Assembly: GCF_002556545.1 (NCBI RefSeq)
Contig: NZ_CP022685.1
Coordinates: forward strand, 3,596,001 to 3,660,000
Reading direction: 5' to 3'
DNA from: Streptomyces formicae
GTDB taxonomy: Bacteria; Actinomycetota; Actinomycetes; Streptomycetales; Streptomycetaceae
DNA: 64,000 bases
The stretch's first letter is position 1. Every line of letters starts with the position of its first letter. The notes below the pieces were generated by a model. The model ran no database searches. It had not been told where the DNA came from and saw only the letters and a program-made list of their open reading frames with translations. The position numbers and the translations under genes are program-made. This document shows, piece by piece, positions 26,111 through 35,454 of this stretch.

Positions 26111-26890
26111 TCCCGGCCGGAAACAGCCCGCCCTCGCGGGCGGGGGCGGGTGGGAGGAGAGGTCAGCGCCACGACACAGGCCCACACCCGGCCCTGCTCG
26201 GCCCTGCGTGCCCGACCACGCCCAGCTCCGCCCGGCCCTGCCCTGCCCTGCCCGGCCGCTCCCAGCCGGAGACAGCACGCCATCGCGGGCGGGGGCGGGT
26301 GGGCGGGAGAAGGCGTCAGCGGCCCGGCGCAGGGCCATACGTGCCCCGGCCCCAAGCAGACGCCCCGCCGAAGCGACCCACCCGCCCAGACACGGAACGG
26401 AGCCGGACAGAACCCGAAACCTTCGGCCGAGGCCGACCCACCCCCACGAACGACATCCACCCAGCCGCATGCGGCACACCATCGCGGGCGGGGGCGGGCG
26501 GGCGGGAGAAGGCACCAGCGGCACGGCACAGGCCCACACCCGGCCCTGCCCGGCCGCTCCCAGCCGGAGACAGCACGCCCTCGCAGGCGGGGGCGGGCGG
26601 GTGGGAGGAGGCACCAGCGGCACGGCGCAGAGCCACACGCGCCCCGGCCTCAAGCAGACAACCTGCCGAAGCGACCCACCCGCCCAGACACGGAGCGGAA
26701 CCGGACAGAACCGGAAACCTTCGGCCGAGGCCGACCCACCCCCACGAACGACATCCACCCAGCCGGAGACAGCACGCCATCGCAGGCGGGGGCGGGCGGG
26801 CGGGAGGAGGCACCAGCGGCACGGCACAGAGCCACACGCGCCCCGACCCCAAGCAGACAACCCGCCGAAGCGCCCCACCCGCCCAGACAC
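26111..26890. repeat. Repeat tract type B: five units each with a G-quadruplex motif
   Basis: There are two nearly full units of about 200 bp (about 26264-26462 and 26561-26760) and three partial ones (about 26111-26200, 26463-26560, 26761-26890). A unit begins CAGCCGGAGACAGCACGCC, passes a G-run block, then GCACCAGCGGCACGGC, AAGCAGACAACC, CGACCCACCCGCCCAGAC, ACCTTCGGCCGAGGC, and ends ACGAACGACATCCACC. The G-run blocks at 26138-26154, 26287-26307, 26486-26506, 26589-26605 and 26788-26804 each fit the canonical G3+N1 quadruplex pattern on the + strand. No gene is credible here. Confidence 0.85.
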
Positions 26891-27030
26891 GGAGGCGTCA
26901 ACGGCACAGCGCAGAGCCACACCCGACACGGCGCAGAGCCACCCGGCACGGCACAGAGCCACACCCGGCACGGCGCAGAGCCACCCGGCACGACACAGAG
27001 CCACCCGGCCCAGCACAGAGCCCCACGCAG
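26891..27030. repeat. Repeat tract type C: 17-21 bp minisatellite
   Basis: About seven imperfect tandem copies of CACCCGGCACGGCACAGAGC-like units, derived from the end of the type B unit. The tract ends abruptly before ordinary sequence at about 27030. Confidence 0.8.
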
Positions 27031-27275
27031 GACCGTGCATGCCCCAGCCCGCCGCAGGCCCCCGCCCCGACGACGTCCATCCGTGCGGTGATCTACGGAG
27101 CTCTGTTACACGGCCTACAACTAGCCGCAATGGTGGGTGTTTTACCTTTATTCAGCACTCGCCGGACGGCAGAGAGCAAAAGGGCTCAACCACGCGGATC
27201 CACCCGACCAGTGGACCCGCGGACCCGTGCCGTGCGAGAGCACGCCACCGCATCGTGAAGGGGAACCACGCCGTT
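27031..27275 (+). promoter_or_regulatory. Upstream region of the secreted-protein gene
   Basis: After the repeats the sequence becomes A/T-richer (27105-27160, including TTTTACCTTTATTCAGC), which is a plausible promoter for the gene at 27276. No consensus -35/-10 pair was assigned. Confidence 0.4.
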
Positions 27276-27938
27276 ATGCGCACCAACACCCACCGCCGCA
27301 GCGCCTTCCGTACCGCCACCGTCTCGATCGTCGCCGGTGCGGCCCTGCTGGCCCCCGCCGCGGCGGCCCTGGCGAGCACGCCCGCCCCGCAGAGCCCCGC
27401 CGTCGCACGGGCCGCCGCGGCCAAGGACGTGAAGATCGACATCGGTGCCGGTGTCACCATCACCGTCAAGGGCGGCAAGCCGTACTACAACGGCAAGGTC
27501 ATCAAGCCGGGCGGGACCGTCGACGACGGCATCTACGTGCACCTCAGCGCCGACGGCAAGCGCCTCTACAGCAAGACGCAGGGCGGCGGCGTGCCGTACG
27601 CGATCTGGGACGTCAAGACCGGTAAGAACCTCGGCACGCAGAAGAACAGCCCCACCGCGAAGGTGAAGGCCGCCCTGACCGCCAAGCCGTCCGCCACGTC
27701 CGTGAAGGCCTGGCAGGAGCTGCGCGTCAGCGGAAAGGCGACCGGCATCAAGGCGGGCAGCAAGGTCACCCTGGAGCAGAAGCAGCGCGGCACCTGGAAG
27801 TCCCTGCCCGCCAGCACGAGCGTCAACAAGTCCGGCGCGTACTCGATGCGCGTCAAGCTCGGCCTCAAGGGCAAGAACGACCTCCGCGTGAAGAGCGGCG
27901 CGACCCTGTCGCCGGTCTTCAACGTCACGGTGCGCTAG
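27276..27938 (+). CDS. Secreted protein of unknown function
   Basis: The 220-residue protein has a Sec signal peptide (RRSAFRTATVSIVAGAALLAPAAAALAS, cleavage about residue 35). Residues about 50-115 are a compact domain starting KDVKIDIGAGVTITVKGGKPYYNGKVI with several Gly/Lys turns and YSKTQGGGVPYAIWDV. Residues about 125-220 look like an Ig-like or bacterial adhesin-type beta-sandwich (LTAKPSATSVKAWQELRVSGKATGI... SGAYSMRVKLGLKGKNDLRV). It is very Lys-rich for this genome. The frame stays open far upstream through the repeat tract, but the ATG at 27276 with AAGGGGA ahead and the signal peptide fix the start. Confidence 0.85.
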   Translation: MRTNTHRRSAFRTATVSIVAGAALLAPAAAALASTPAPQSPAVARAAAAKDVKIDIGAGVTITVKGGKPYYNGKVIKPGGTVDDGIYVHLSADGKRLYSKTQGGGVPYAIWDVKTGKNLGTQKNSPTAKVKAALTAKPSATSVKAWQELRVSGKATGIKAGSKVTLEQKQRGTWKSLPASTSVNKSGAYSMRVKLGLKGKNDLRVKSGATLSPVFNVTVR

Positions 27939-27977
27939 AGCCAACCCCCGATGCGCCACGGCGCATTCCCCCAAGGC

Positions 27978-28019
27978 GGGCGGTCGCGGAATCACCGGAA
28001 GGTGGTCCCGCGGCCGCCC
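27978..28019. terminator. Bidirectional stem-loop between convergent genes
   Basis: Arms of 12 bases (27978-27989 and 28008-28019, one G-T pair) lie between the stop of the secreted-protein gene and the stop of the P450 gene. Confidence 0.65.
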
Positions 28020-28022
28020 GTT

Positions 28023-29255
28023 CTAGCGTGCCGTCCCCGTCGTCCAGGTGACCGGCAGCTCGTGTACGCCGTAGATGTTCATGTCCGTCCTGAGCCTCAC
28101 CTCGTCGGCGGGGACCGCGAGTTCGAGGGTCGGGAAGCGGCGGAACAGGCCCTCGAAGCCCGCGCGCATCTCGATGCGGGCCAGTTGCTGGCCGAGACAC
28201 TGGTGGACGCCGTGCCCGAAGGCCGTGTGGCCCCGGGCCTTGCGGTGGATGTCCAGGGTGTCGGGGTTCTCGAAACGCGCGGGGTCGTGGTTGGCGGCGA
28301 GGAGCGAGGCGACGACGGTCGAGCCCTTGGGGATCGTCTCGCCGCAGAGCTCGATGTCCTCCGTGGCGACGCGATAGAAGATGTCGGCGACGGACAGATA
28401 GCGCAGGAGCTCCTCGACGGCGTCGGGCATCAGCTCCGGGGCGGCGCGCAGTTCGGCCAGCTGCTCGGGGTTCTCCAGGAGCGCGAACGTACCCAGCGAC
28501 ACCATGTTGGCGGTGGTCTCGTGACCCGCGAGCAGCAGCAGGAAGGCGATGCCCGTCAGCTCCTCGATGGTGAGGTCGTCGTCGCGGGTCAGGTCGGACA
28601 GGATGTCGTCGCCGGGCTCCGCGCGCTTGTCCGTGACCAGCCTGGACAGGAACGAGGTCATCCCCTCGTACGCGGCCACCTTCTCGTCGAGCGTCACGTC
28701 CTTCTCCATGAACCGGGCGGAGTTGCCCTGGAAGGCCGCCCGGTCCGCGTGGGGGACGCCGAGGAGTTCACAGATGACCAGCGCGGGCACCGGCAGCGCG
28801 AACTCCTTGACCAGGTCGACCGGCGGGGTGAGGCGCTCAAGCTCGTCCAGTTGCCGCTCGGTGATCTCGACGATGCCCTCTTCGAGCTGCTTCATGCGCT
28901 TCACGGTGAAGGCCCCGATGAGCTTGCGCCGCAGCCGCGTGTGCTCCGGCGGGTCCATGGCGATGAACACGCCCGGAAGCTGCGGGGACGGTTCGGTGGG
29001 CGCGGCCATGCCGGTCATCTCGTACGGGATGTGGATGATGTCGATGTCCTGGCGGGAGCTGAACCGGTCGTCGGCTATGAGCCGACGGACCGCTTCGTAG
29101 CCGCTGACGAACCAGCCCTCGTGGCCGTCCGGGAAGAGCACGGGGCTGACCGGGCGGCTCTCGCGCAGGCGGGTGATGCCGCTCGGCGGCACGAAGGGGC
29201 CCGCGTCGCGTTCCGCGGGAAGGCCGTTCGGGGTGGCAGGAACCGTGCTGCTCAT
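28023..29255 (-). CDS. Cytochrome P450, CYP105-like
   Basis: The 410-residue soluble P450 has the oxygen-activation I-helix motif AGHETT, the K-helix ExxR in EELLR, and the heme-binding loop FGHGVHQCLGQQLAR with the thiolate Cys. The N-terminal pattern (RFSSRQDIDIIHIP... AMDPPEHTRLRRKLIGAFTVKRM) resembles the CYP105 family of Streptomyces. No ferredoxin gene is adjacent, so electrons must come from elsewhere. The ATG at 29255 begins a typical short N-terminus. The substrate is unknown, and the surrounding genes do not form an obvious biosynthetic cluster. Confidence 0.93.
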   Translation of the reverse strand: MSSTVPATPNGLPAERDAGPFVPPSGITRLRESRPVSPVLFPDGHEGWFVSGYEAVRRLIADDRFSSRQDIDIIHIPYEMTGMAAPTEPSPQLPGVFIAMDPPEHTRLRRKLIGAFTVKRMKQLEEGIVEITERQLDELERLTPPVDLVKEFALPVPALVICELLGVPHADRAAFQGNSARFMEKDVTLDEKVAAYEGMTSFLSRLVTDKRAEPGDDILSDLTRDDDLTIEELTGIAFLLLLAGHETTANMVSLGTFALLENPEQLAELRAAPELMPDAVEELLRYLSVADIFYRVATEDIELCGETIPKGSTVVASLLAANHDPARFENPDTLDIHRKARGHTAFGHGVHQCLGQQLARIEMRAGFEGLFRRFPTLELAVPADEVRLRTDMNIYGVHELPVTWTTGTAR

Positions 29256-29494
29256 GGAATGCCCTCTCGGTACGGGTGGGTGTCGCGGTCGATGTGGCTA
29301 CGTTGACCGACGGCGCGGACATACGACTGACACGACGCTGACACCATCGGTCCGCCCGCCGCCAGAGGGCCGTTCATGAACGCCGCGTGGCAGTCCCGTT
29401 GCGCCACCCCGTGATCCCTTGAGGCCGCCGCGGGGCCCCGGCTACGTTCGAGAGGTCAGGTCAGCGGGTCTTCGCGAGGCACGCTGCGCGACTT

Positions 29495-29566
29495 GGCCGT
29501 GTGCCCGAGTGGTTGAGGGGCTGGATTGCAAATCCAGTTACGCGGGTTCGATTCCCGCCACGGCCT
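29495..29566 (+). tRNA. tRNA-Cys (GCA)
   Basis: 72 nt with a 7-bp acceptor stem (GGCCGTG with CACGGCC), anticodon stem CTGGATT...AATCCAG, anticodon GCA at 29528-29530 and a TGCGGGTTCGATTCCCG-like T arm. The discriminator base is T and no CCA is encoded. It is followed immediately by a strong hairpin. Confidence 0.95.
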
Positions 29567-29568
29567 CC

Positions 29569-29596
29569 GGGTCCTTTGCCGGATGGCAAAGGACCC
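29569..29596 (+). terminator. Terminator after tRNA-Cys
   Basis: Perfect 12-bp stem (GGGTCCTTTGCC with GGCAAAGGACCC) and a 4-base GGAT loop, two bases after the mature tRNA end. Confidence 0.85.
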
Positions 29597-29745
29597 TTGG
29601 CCGTCTCGCCCCCCCCAACTGCTCCTGTCCGGCTGTCAGTTAGCCGTTCGATTCTTGTAACGAGCCGGGATCTTGCCCGGTCGCCCCGACATACTCCGGG
29701 AACGGCACCTCGGTGCCACGAGACCACTCGGTTCCAGGAGGAGAC

Positions 29746-32700
29746 TTGCGCGACCACGTGAAGAGAGCCTGCGCGGCGACCGTCGCCACGGCCGCCGCCA
29801 TGGCGCTCACGGCGGGCATGACGGGCCCCGCGTCGGCCCAGCGGAACGGGCCCTTACGGCCCGGCGACACGGGTGCACGGGCGACCGGCACCGCACAGGA
29901 GCACCACAGGATCACCCTCATCACCGGCGACCGCGTCACCGTCGACGCCAAGGGGCGTGCGGTCGGGTTCGCCCCGGCGAAGGGCCGCGAGCACATACCC
30001 GTCCGCACGCACCGCTCGCCGAACGGCCACACCCTCGTACTCCCCGCGGACGCCCAGCGCCTGGTGGCCGACGGGCGCGTCGACCAACGGCTCTTCGACA
30101 TCACGGAGTTGAGCAAGAAGCGCAACCGCGCGGCGCAGTCCAAGGGCCTGAAGGTGATCGTCGGCTACCAGGGTTCCGCCCAGGCCGACGCGAAGGCCGA
30201 CGTCCGGGCCGCCGGGGACACCACCGTCCGCCGGTCCCTCAAGACACTGAACGCCGACGCCGTCACCACCCCGAAGCAGGACGCGGGCGACCTGTGGAAG
30301 GCCCTCACCGGCGAGCGCGGCGGCGCCCGCACCACCGCGTCCGGCATCGCGCACGTCTGGCTCGACGGCACCCGCAAGGCGACCCTGGACAAGAGCGTCA
30401 AGCAGATCGGCGCCGACAAGGCGTGGAACGCGGGGTACGACGGCAAGGGCGTGAAGATCGCCGTCCTGGACACCGGCGTGGACGCCACCCACCCCGACCT
30501 CAAGGACCAGGTCGCCGCCGAGAAGAACTTCACCGGCGCCGCCGACGCCAAGGACCGCTTCGGGCACGGCACGCACGTCGCGTCCACCGTGGCGGGCACC
30601 GGCGCGAAGTCCGGCGGCACGTTCAAGGGCGTCGCGCCGGGCGCCAAGCTGCTCAACGGCAAGGTCCTCGACGACGACGGATTCGGCGACGACTCCGGCA
30701 TCGTCGCGGGCATGGAGTGGGCGGCGGCCGAGAAAGCCGACGTCGTCAACCTCAGCCTCGGCGGCGGCGACACCCCCGGCATCGACCCCCTCGAAGCCAC
30801 CGTCAACAAGCTCTCCGCCGACCAGGGCATCCTCTTCGCCATCTCGGCGGGCAATGACGGAACGCCCGGTTCCGTCGGCTCCCCCGGCAGCGCCGACGCC
30901 GCGCTCACCGTCGGCGCGGTCGACGACAACGACAAGCTCGCCGACTTCTCCAGCCAGGGCCCGCGCGTCGGCGACGGCGCCATCAAGCCCGACGTGACCG
31001 CCCCCGGCGTGGACATCACCGCCGCGGCCGCCCCCGGCTCCGTCATCGAGAAGCAGGTCGGCCAGAACCCCGAGGGCTACCTGACGATCTCCGGCACCTC
31101 CATGGCGGCGCCGCACGTCGCGGGCGCCGCCGCGCTGCTCAAGCAGCAGCACCCCGACTGGAAGTACACCGAGCTCAAGGGCGCCCTCACCGCGTCCACC
31201 AAGCCCGGCAAGTACACCCCGTTCGAGCAGGGTTCGGGCCGCATCGCCGTCGACAAGGCCATCGAGCAGTCCGTGATCGCCGACCCCGTGTCGGTGAGCT
31301 TCGGTACACAGCAGTGGCCCCACACCGACGACAAGCCGGTCACCAAGAAGGTCACCTACCGCAACCTCGGCAAGGACGCCGTCACCCTCGGCCTCACCCT
31401 CGACGCCACCGGGCCCAAGGGCGACCCGGCCCCCGCCGGGTTCTTCACGCTCGGCGCGGACAAGGTCACCGTCCCCGCGGGCGGCACCGCCTCCGTCGAC
31501 CTGACCGCCGACCCCAAGCTGGGCGCGGCGCTCGACGGCGCCTACTCCGCGTACGTCGTGGCGAGCGGCGGCGGCCAGTCCGTGCGCACCGCGGCGGCGA
31601 TCGACAACGAGGTCGAGCGGTACGACGTGACGCTCAAGTTCATCGGCCGCGACGGGAAGCCCACCCCGAACCACCAGAGCTCGTTCTCCGCCATCACCGG
31701 GGCCGACAAGGGCCTCAACCTCTTCCCCAACGACCCGTCGGGGACCGACACCTTCCGCGTGGCCAAGGGCAGTTACCTGCTCGACTCGGCGATCTACGTC
31801 GACCCCGACAACGGTGACAAGGGCGTCGACTGGCTCGCCGGGCCGACCCTGTCCGTCGACAAGGACACGACCATCACCGTCGACGCCCGCACGACGAAGC
31901 CCGTCGACATCACGGGCCCCGACCCGTCCGCCGACCTGGCGTTCCTGGACGGCCGTTACTCCTACGAGGGCTACGAAATGGGCGCCCTCAACATCAGCTC
32001 CTTCCAGAGCATGCGCACCGCCCACCTCGGCCCCGAGGTGCCCAAGGGCCTCGGCCAGCAGTGGCTCGGCACGTGGCGCAAGGGCGCGGACACGCGGTAC
32101 GACATGCTCATCGGCGGCGAGGTCAAGAAGCTCGCGACCGGCTACACGCGGCACCTGAAGCGCGCCGACTTCGCCACCCTGAAGGTCGGCATGGGCGCCT
32201 CCTCACCCGGCCGCACGGGCGCCCTGTCCGTCGCCGGATACCTGCCGCTGGCGGGCGGCATCTCGCCGATCCTCCCCGCGCAGAAGCTGCCGCGCACCCA
32301 GACGGTGTACGTCTCCGCGCTCGACGGCGTGCGGTGGGGCATCGACTTCGACCAGTACGGCGACAAGAACGCGGACGGCGACCCCGCCTGGGACGGCGCC
32401 TACCGGATGCTCCCGGAGCCCTTCACCGCGGGCCGCGCGTACGCGAAGTCCTTCAACACCGGCGTGTTCGGCCCCGCCCTCGGCAAGGACAGGGGCGGCA
32501 TCTTCCGCGAGGGCGACAAGCTCGGCGGCAGCCTCGCCGTCGTCGCCGACGGCAAGGGGCACACGGGCTGGAGCGCGTACGCGTCGGCGAAGTCGACCCT
32601 GTACCGCGACGGCACGAAGATCGCCGAGAACGGTGACCCGCTGACCGGCGAGGAGACGTTCACGGTCCCGGCGGAGGACGCCGCGTACAAGCTCACGACC

Positions 32701-33099
32701 ACCGTGAAGCGCGACCCGAAGGTCGCCGCGGTCTCGTCGCGGGTCGACGCGAGCTGGACGTTCCGCTCCAAGAGGGTGACCGGACAGACCCAACTCCCTG
32801 CGTCCACCGTCCGCTTCACCCCCGAGCTCGACCTGAGGAGCCGGGCCGCCGCGGGCGCGACCCAGTCCGTCCCGGTCGAGGTCCAGGGCTCGGCGGCGGG
32901 TGCGGGGAACCTCAAGTCCCTCGCGGTGTACGTCTCCTACGACGCGGGGCGCACCTGGCAGAAGACGCCGGTCCGGGGCGGGAAGATCTCGGTGAAGAAC
33001 CCGGCGAAGGGCAAGGGCATCGCCTTCCGCGCGAAGGTCACGGACAAGGGCGGCAACACGTCGACGCTGTCCGTGTACGACGCGTACTACGGCAAGTAG
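29746..33099 (+). CDS. Secreted subtilisin-like serine protease (S8), large
   Basis: The 1117-residue protein starts at a TTG with AGGAGG 4-5 bases upstream; a GTG at 29758 is the alternative. A Sec signal peptide (RDHVKRACAATVATAAAM... ASA) is followed by a propeptide of about 170 residues. The catalytic triad is Asp242 (IAVLDTGVD), His274 (GHGTHVAS) and Ser452 (GTSMAAPH), with the oxyanion Asn in SAGND. About 650 residues of beta-rich C-terminal domains follow, the last with KSLAVYVSYDAGRTW. Such proteases are exported nutrient-scavenging or developmental enzymes. A terminator hairpin follows the stop. Confidence 0.93.
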   Translation: MRDHVKRACAATVATAAAMALTAGMTGPASAQRNGPLRPGDTGARATGTAQEHHRITLITGDRVTVDAKGRAVGFAPAKGREHIPVRTHRSPNGHTLVLPADAQRLVADGRVDQRLFDITELSKKRNRAAQSKGLKVIVGYQGSAQADAKADVRAAGDTTVRRSLKTLNADAVTTPKQDAGDLWKALTGERGGARTTASGIAHVWLDGTRKATLDKSVKQIGADKAWNAGYDGKGVKIAVLDTGVDATHPDLKDQVAAEKNFTGAADAKDRFGHGTHVASTVAGTGAKSGGTFKGVAPGAKLLNGKVLDDDGFGDDSGIVAGMEWAAAEKADVVNLSLGGGDTPGIDPLEATVNKLSADQGILFAISAGNDGTPGSVGSPGSADAALTVGAVDDNDKLADFSSQGPRVGDGAIKPDVTAPGVDITAAAAPGSVIEKQVGQNPEGYLTISGTSMAAPHVAGAAALLKQQHPDWKYTELKGALTASTKPGKYTPFEQGSGRIAVDKAIEQSVIADPVSVSFGTQQWPHTDDKPVTKKVTYRNLGKDAVTLGLTLDATGPKGDPAPAGFFTLGADKVTVPAGGTASVDLTADPKLGAALDGAYSAYVVASGGGQSVRTAAAIDNEVERYDVTLKFIGRDGKPTPNHQSSFSAITGADKGLNLFPNDPSGTDTFRVAKGSYLLDSAIYVDPDNGDKGVDWLAGPTLSVDKDTTITVDARTTKPVDITGPDPSADLAFLDGRYSYEGYEMGALNISSFQSMRTAHLGPEVPKGLGQQWLGTWRKGADTRYDMLIGGEVKKLATGYTRHLKRADFATLKVGMGASSPGRTGALSVAGYLPLAGGISPILPAQKLPRTQTVYVSALDGVRWGIDFDQYGDKNADGDPAWDGAYRMLPEPFTAGRAYAKSFNTGVFGPALGKDRGGIFREGDKLGGSLAVVADGKGHTGWSAYASAKSTLYRDGTKIAENGDPLTGEETFTVPAEDAAYKLTTTVKRDPKVAAVSSRVDASWTFRSKRVTGQTQLPASTVRFTPELDLRSRAAAGATQSVPVEVQGSAAGAGNLKSLAVYVSYDAGRTWQKTPVRGGKISVKNPAKGKGIAFRAKVTDKGGNTSTLSVYDAYYGK

Positions 33100-33140
33100 C
33101 CCGCAACGCGGCACGCACGGCAGCGCGCCGCGCGCGTGAG

Positions 33141-33173
33141 CAGAGGGTGACCCCGCCTCGGGGTCACCCTCTG
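33141..33173 (+). terminator. Terminator of the S8 protease gene
   Basis: Perfect 14-bp stem (33141-33154 with 33160-33173) and a 5-base loop, 41 bases after the stop codon, followed by TTCG. Confidence 0.8.
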
Positions 33174-33306
33174 TTCGTCGGCCTCTGTTCGTCCGCCCTC
33201 GCGTCAACTCCCCTTCACGACTGCGCGGTTGCCCGGACCCCCGGCCCGTCTCGGCGCCACAATGGCGTCAGGGCGACGCGCGCGAACCAGGGGCGAGAGG
33301 TACCGG

Positions 33307-34209
33307 GTGGAGGCTGGGGACTACATGAACGCGGCGAGCAACGCCGTGGCCGGTGGCGCCGTCGCCGTCGCCTGGTGGCAGGCCCGGGTGGCCAAGGAGG
33401 CGACCGACGCCCAGCTGAAGGCGCAGCGCGAGCAGCAGGACCGGGCCAGGGGCGAGCGGGACCGGGCGGACTGCCCGCAGTTCATCATGCAGGAGACCGA
33501 CGTCCGCAGGGGCGAGGGCGAAGTCGTCGAGGTGGTCGCCGTCCTCAAGCAGACGGCGGGCTCGGACCTGGACGAGGCCAGGGTCACCGTTCACCTGAAC
33601 CACGAACAGGCCCATGTCATCGGCGGCGCCGACGACGGCACGTTCCTCTGGCTGCACACGGGCACCAACGCCCTACGGCATCTGAAGCTGCTTGCGCAGG
33701 ACGTGCACCGCGGACACGGCGGGCAGCTGGAGATCCGCGCCGACCTCGTGTGCCGCGAGACGGGCGGCGGGCGGACGTGGACGTGCCGGGTGTTCGGCTA
33801 TCCGCAGGCCGAGTGGGAGCAGATCCTGGGGAGCGTGGCATCGCCGTCGCCCTCCGGCCCGGTGGGCGACACGGAGGGCGCGGAGGACGTGGGCGACGCG
33901 GACGACGTGCACGGCCTGGTCGCCCCCGAGGGTCCCGACGCCCCGGCCGCCAGGAGTGCCGTGCGCGTCACGCCCACGCCCCCGGGGACCACGCCCTTCC
34001 CGGTCTCGCCTCGCCGCCGGGAACGGCTCCCCTCCCTGGCGCACTGGCGGACGACCCTGCCCCACCCGGCCGACGACGCCAGTCGGCCGCCGTACCCCGT
34101 CGTCCTGCAACCGACCCTGGTCCACCCCGAGGACGTCGGCCTGCTGGCCGTCACCCCCGTCCTGACGAGCAGCGCGGGGCGCCGCGCCCCGGAGGACGAC
34201 ATCTGGTGA
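33307..34209 (+). CDS. Hypothetical protein with N-terminal membrane segment
   Basis: The protein is 300 residues from the GTG at 33307, which has GAGG 6 bases upstream; an ATG at 33325 (MNAASNAVAGG) is the alternative. A short hydrophobic segment (AVAGGAVAVAWWQA) is followed by a charged coiled-coil-like region (KEATDAQLKAQREQQDRARGERDRAD), a beta-rich middle (VVAVLKQTAGSDLDEARVTVHLNHEQ... RTWTCRVFGYPQAEWEQIL) and an Asp/Pro-rich tail. I do not recognise the family. The last 305 bases are the first copy of a duplicated segment. Confidence 0.7.
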   Translation: MEAGDYMNAASNAVAGGAVAVAWWQARVAKEATDAQLKAQREQQDRARGERDRADCPQFIMQETDVRRGEGEVVEVVAVLKQTAGSDLDEARVTVHLNHEQAHVIGGADDGTFLWLHTGTNALRHLKLLAQDVHRGHGGQLEIRADLVCRETGGGRTWTCRVFGYPQAEWEQILGSVASPSPSGPVGDTEGAEDVGDADDVHGLVAPEGPDAPAARSAVRVTPTPPGTTPFPVSPRRRERLPSLAHWRTTLPHPADDASRPPYPVVLQPTLVHPEDVGLLAVTPVLTSSAGRRAPEDDIW

Positions 34210-34679
34210 CCCATCCGGTGACCCGGCCGGCGCCCCCTCAGGACGCCGGGTCGATCCGCGCCTCGTCCAGTCGCGCCAGGATCGCGTCCACGGTCTCCGC
34301 CACCGTCAACTCCGAGCTGTCCAGCCAGAGTCCGAGCTTCGGGGTCGTCTCGCGCAGGCCGGTGTCCAGGTCCTCGACCGTCCACGCGCCGTAGCCCGTC
34401 TTGCCGCGTCCCGCCTCGCGGGCGGCGACCGCCTCGGGGCGCGGGGCGAGGACGACGACGTACGCGGGACGGGTCCTGATCAGCTCGACGTACGTCTTCA
34501 GGGGCGGGCCCAGGATGACGTCCTGGACGATCGCGGTGAAACCCGCGTCGGCGTACGCGTCGGCCGTGGAGGCGGAAAGCCGGTAGCGGAGCAGGAGTTG
34601 GGCCTCCGCCTCGCCCCCGGCGTCGGGTTCGTACGCGACGCCGCCGGAGACGATCATCCGCCGGTAGACGTCCCCGCGC
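33905..34679. repeat. 775-bp tandem duplication, copy 1
   Basis: The segment covers the 3' third of the hypothetical gene (to its stop at 34209), a 28-base gap and the 3' part of the kinase gene on the other strand. It is repeated directly after itself with an offset of exactly 775 bases. Every open frame inside is repeated with identical translation, so the copies appear identical. Confidence 0.92.
34238..34679 (-). pseudogene. Broken kinase copy lacking the P-loop
   Basis: The frame matches the last three quarters of the kinase encoded at 35013-35579 from HVRGDVYRRMI to the stop, but the N-terminal P-loop is missing; upstream of the junction the frame enters antisense sequence of the hypothetical gene. 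It can only yield a chimera without nucleotide-binding ability. It arose from the tandem duplication. Confidence 0.88.
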
Positions 34680-34984
34680 ACGTGCACGGCCTGGTCGCCC
34701 CCGAGGGTCCCGACGCCCCGGCCGCCAGGAGTGCCGTGCGCGTCACGCCCACGCCCCCGGGGACCACGCCCTTCCCGGTCTCGCCTCGCCGCCGGGAACG
34801 GCTCCCCTCCCTGGCGCACTGGCGGACGACCCTGCCCCACCCGGCCGACGACGCCAGTCGGCCGCCGTACCCCGTCGTCCTGCAACCGACCCTGGTCCAC
34901 CCCGAGGACGTCGGCCTGCTGGCCGTCACCCCCGTCCTGACGAGCAGCGCGGGGCGCCGCGCCCCGGAGGACGACATCTGGTGA
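34680..34984 (+). pseudogene. 3' fragment of the hypothetical gene
   Basis: Identical to the last 305 bases of the gene at 33307-34209 (from VHGLVAPEGPD to the stop), now without the 5' part and without a start of its own. It is a by-product of the duplication. Confidence 0.88.
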
Positions 34985-35454
34985 CCCATCCGGTGACCCG
35001 GCCGGCGCCCCCTCAGGACGCCGGGTCGATCCGCGCCTCGTCCAGTCGCGCCAGGATCGCGTCCACGGTCTCCGCCACCGTCAACTCCGAGCTGTCCAGC
35101 CAGAGTCCGAGCTTCGGGGTCGTCTCGCGCAGGCCGGTGTCCAGGTCCTCGACCGTCCACGCGCCGTAGCCCGTCTTGCCGCGTCCCGCCTCGCGGGCGG
35201 CGACCGCCTCGGGGCGCGGGGCGAGGACGACGACGTACGCGGGACGGGTCCTGATCAGCTCGACGTACGTCTTCAGGGGCGGGCCCAGGATGACGTCCTG
35301 GACGATCGCGGTGAAACCCGCGTCGGCGTACGCGTCGGCCGTGGAGGCGGAAAGCCGGTAGCGGAGCAGGAGTTGGGCCTCCGCCTCGCCCCCGGCGTCG
35401 GGTTCGTACGCGACGCCGCCGGAGACGATCATCCGCCGGTAGACGTCCCCGCGC
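34680..35454. repeat. 775-bp tandem duplication, copy 2
   Basis: Second copy of 33905-34679. A third, 13-base partial copy (ACGTGCACGGCCT, 35455-35467) follows in the intact kinase gene. The same 13 bases stand at the start of copy 1 and at the internal junction, which identifies them as the recombination site. Confidence 0.92.

Noticed and set aside
25507..27030. CRISPR array
   Set aside because: Units are irregular in length and have no unique spacers between constant repeats; no cas genes are present.
25507..27091. Long open frames (up to several hundred codons) in all directions through the repeat tract, one running in frame into the secreted-protein gene
   Set aside because: They result from C-rich repeats with few stop codons; composition is low-complexity, no ribosome sites are present, and the signal peptide fixes the downstream start at 27276.
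23473..29255. A biosynthetic gene cluster formed by SDR, hydrolase and P450
   Set aside because: No core synthase, carrier protein or ferredoxin is present, and the repeat tract and unrelated genes interrupt the group.
29495..29566. tRNA-Cys as an attachment site of an integrated element
   Set aside because: No integrase, excisionase or direct repeat of the tRNA 3' end is seen near it.
29461..29757. A 98-residue minus-strand frame over the tRNA-Cys gene
   Set aside because: It is antisense to a clear tRNA and its terminator; no family match.
29854..32154. A 766-residue minus-strand frame antisense to the S8 protease
   Set aside because: Typical high-G+C shadow frame rich in Val, Gly, Arg and Asp; the + strand has catalytic triad and signal peptide.
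34238..34900. A 220-residue frame on the minus strand joining antisense hypothetical-gene sequence to kinase sequence
   Set aside because: It is the chimeric product of the tandem duplication, lacks a P-loop and a credible start.
33905..35454. Insertion sequence or transposon as the cause of the repeated segment
   Set aside because: No transposase and no terminal inverted repeats; the segment consists of ordinary host gene ends joined by microhomology.
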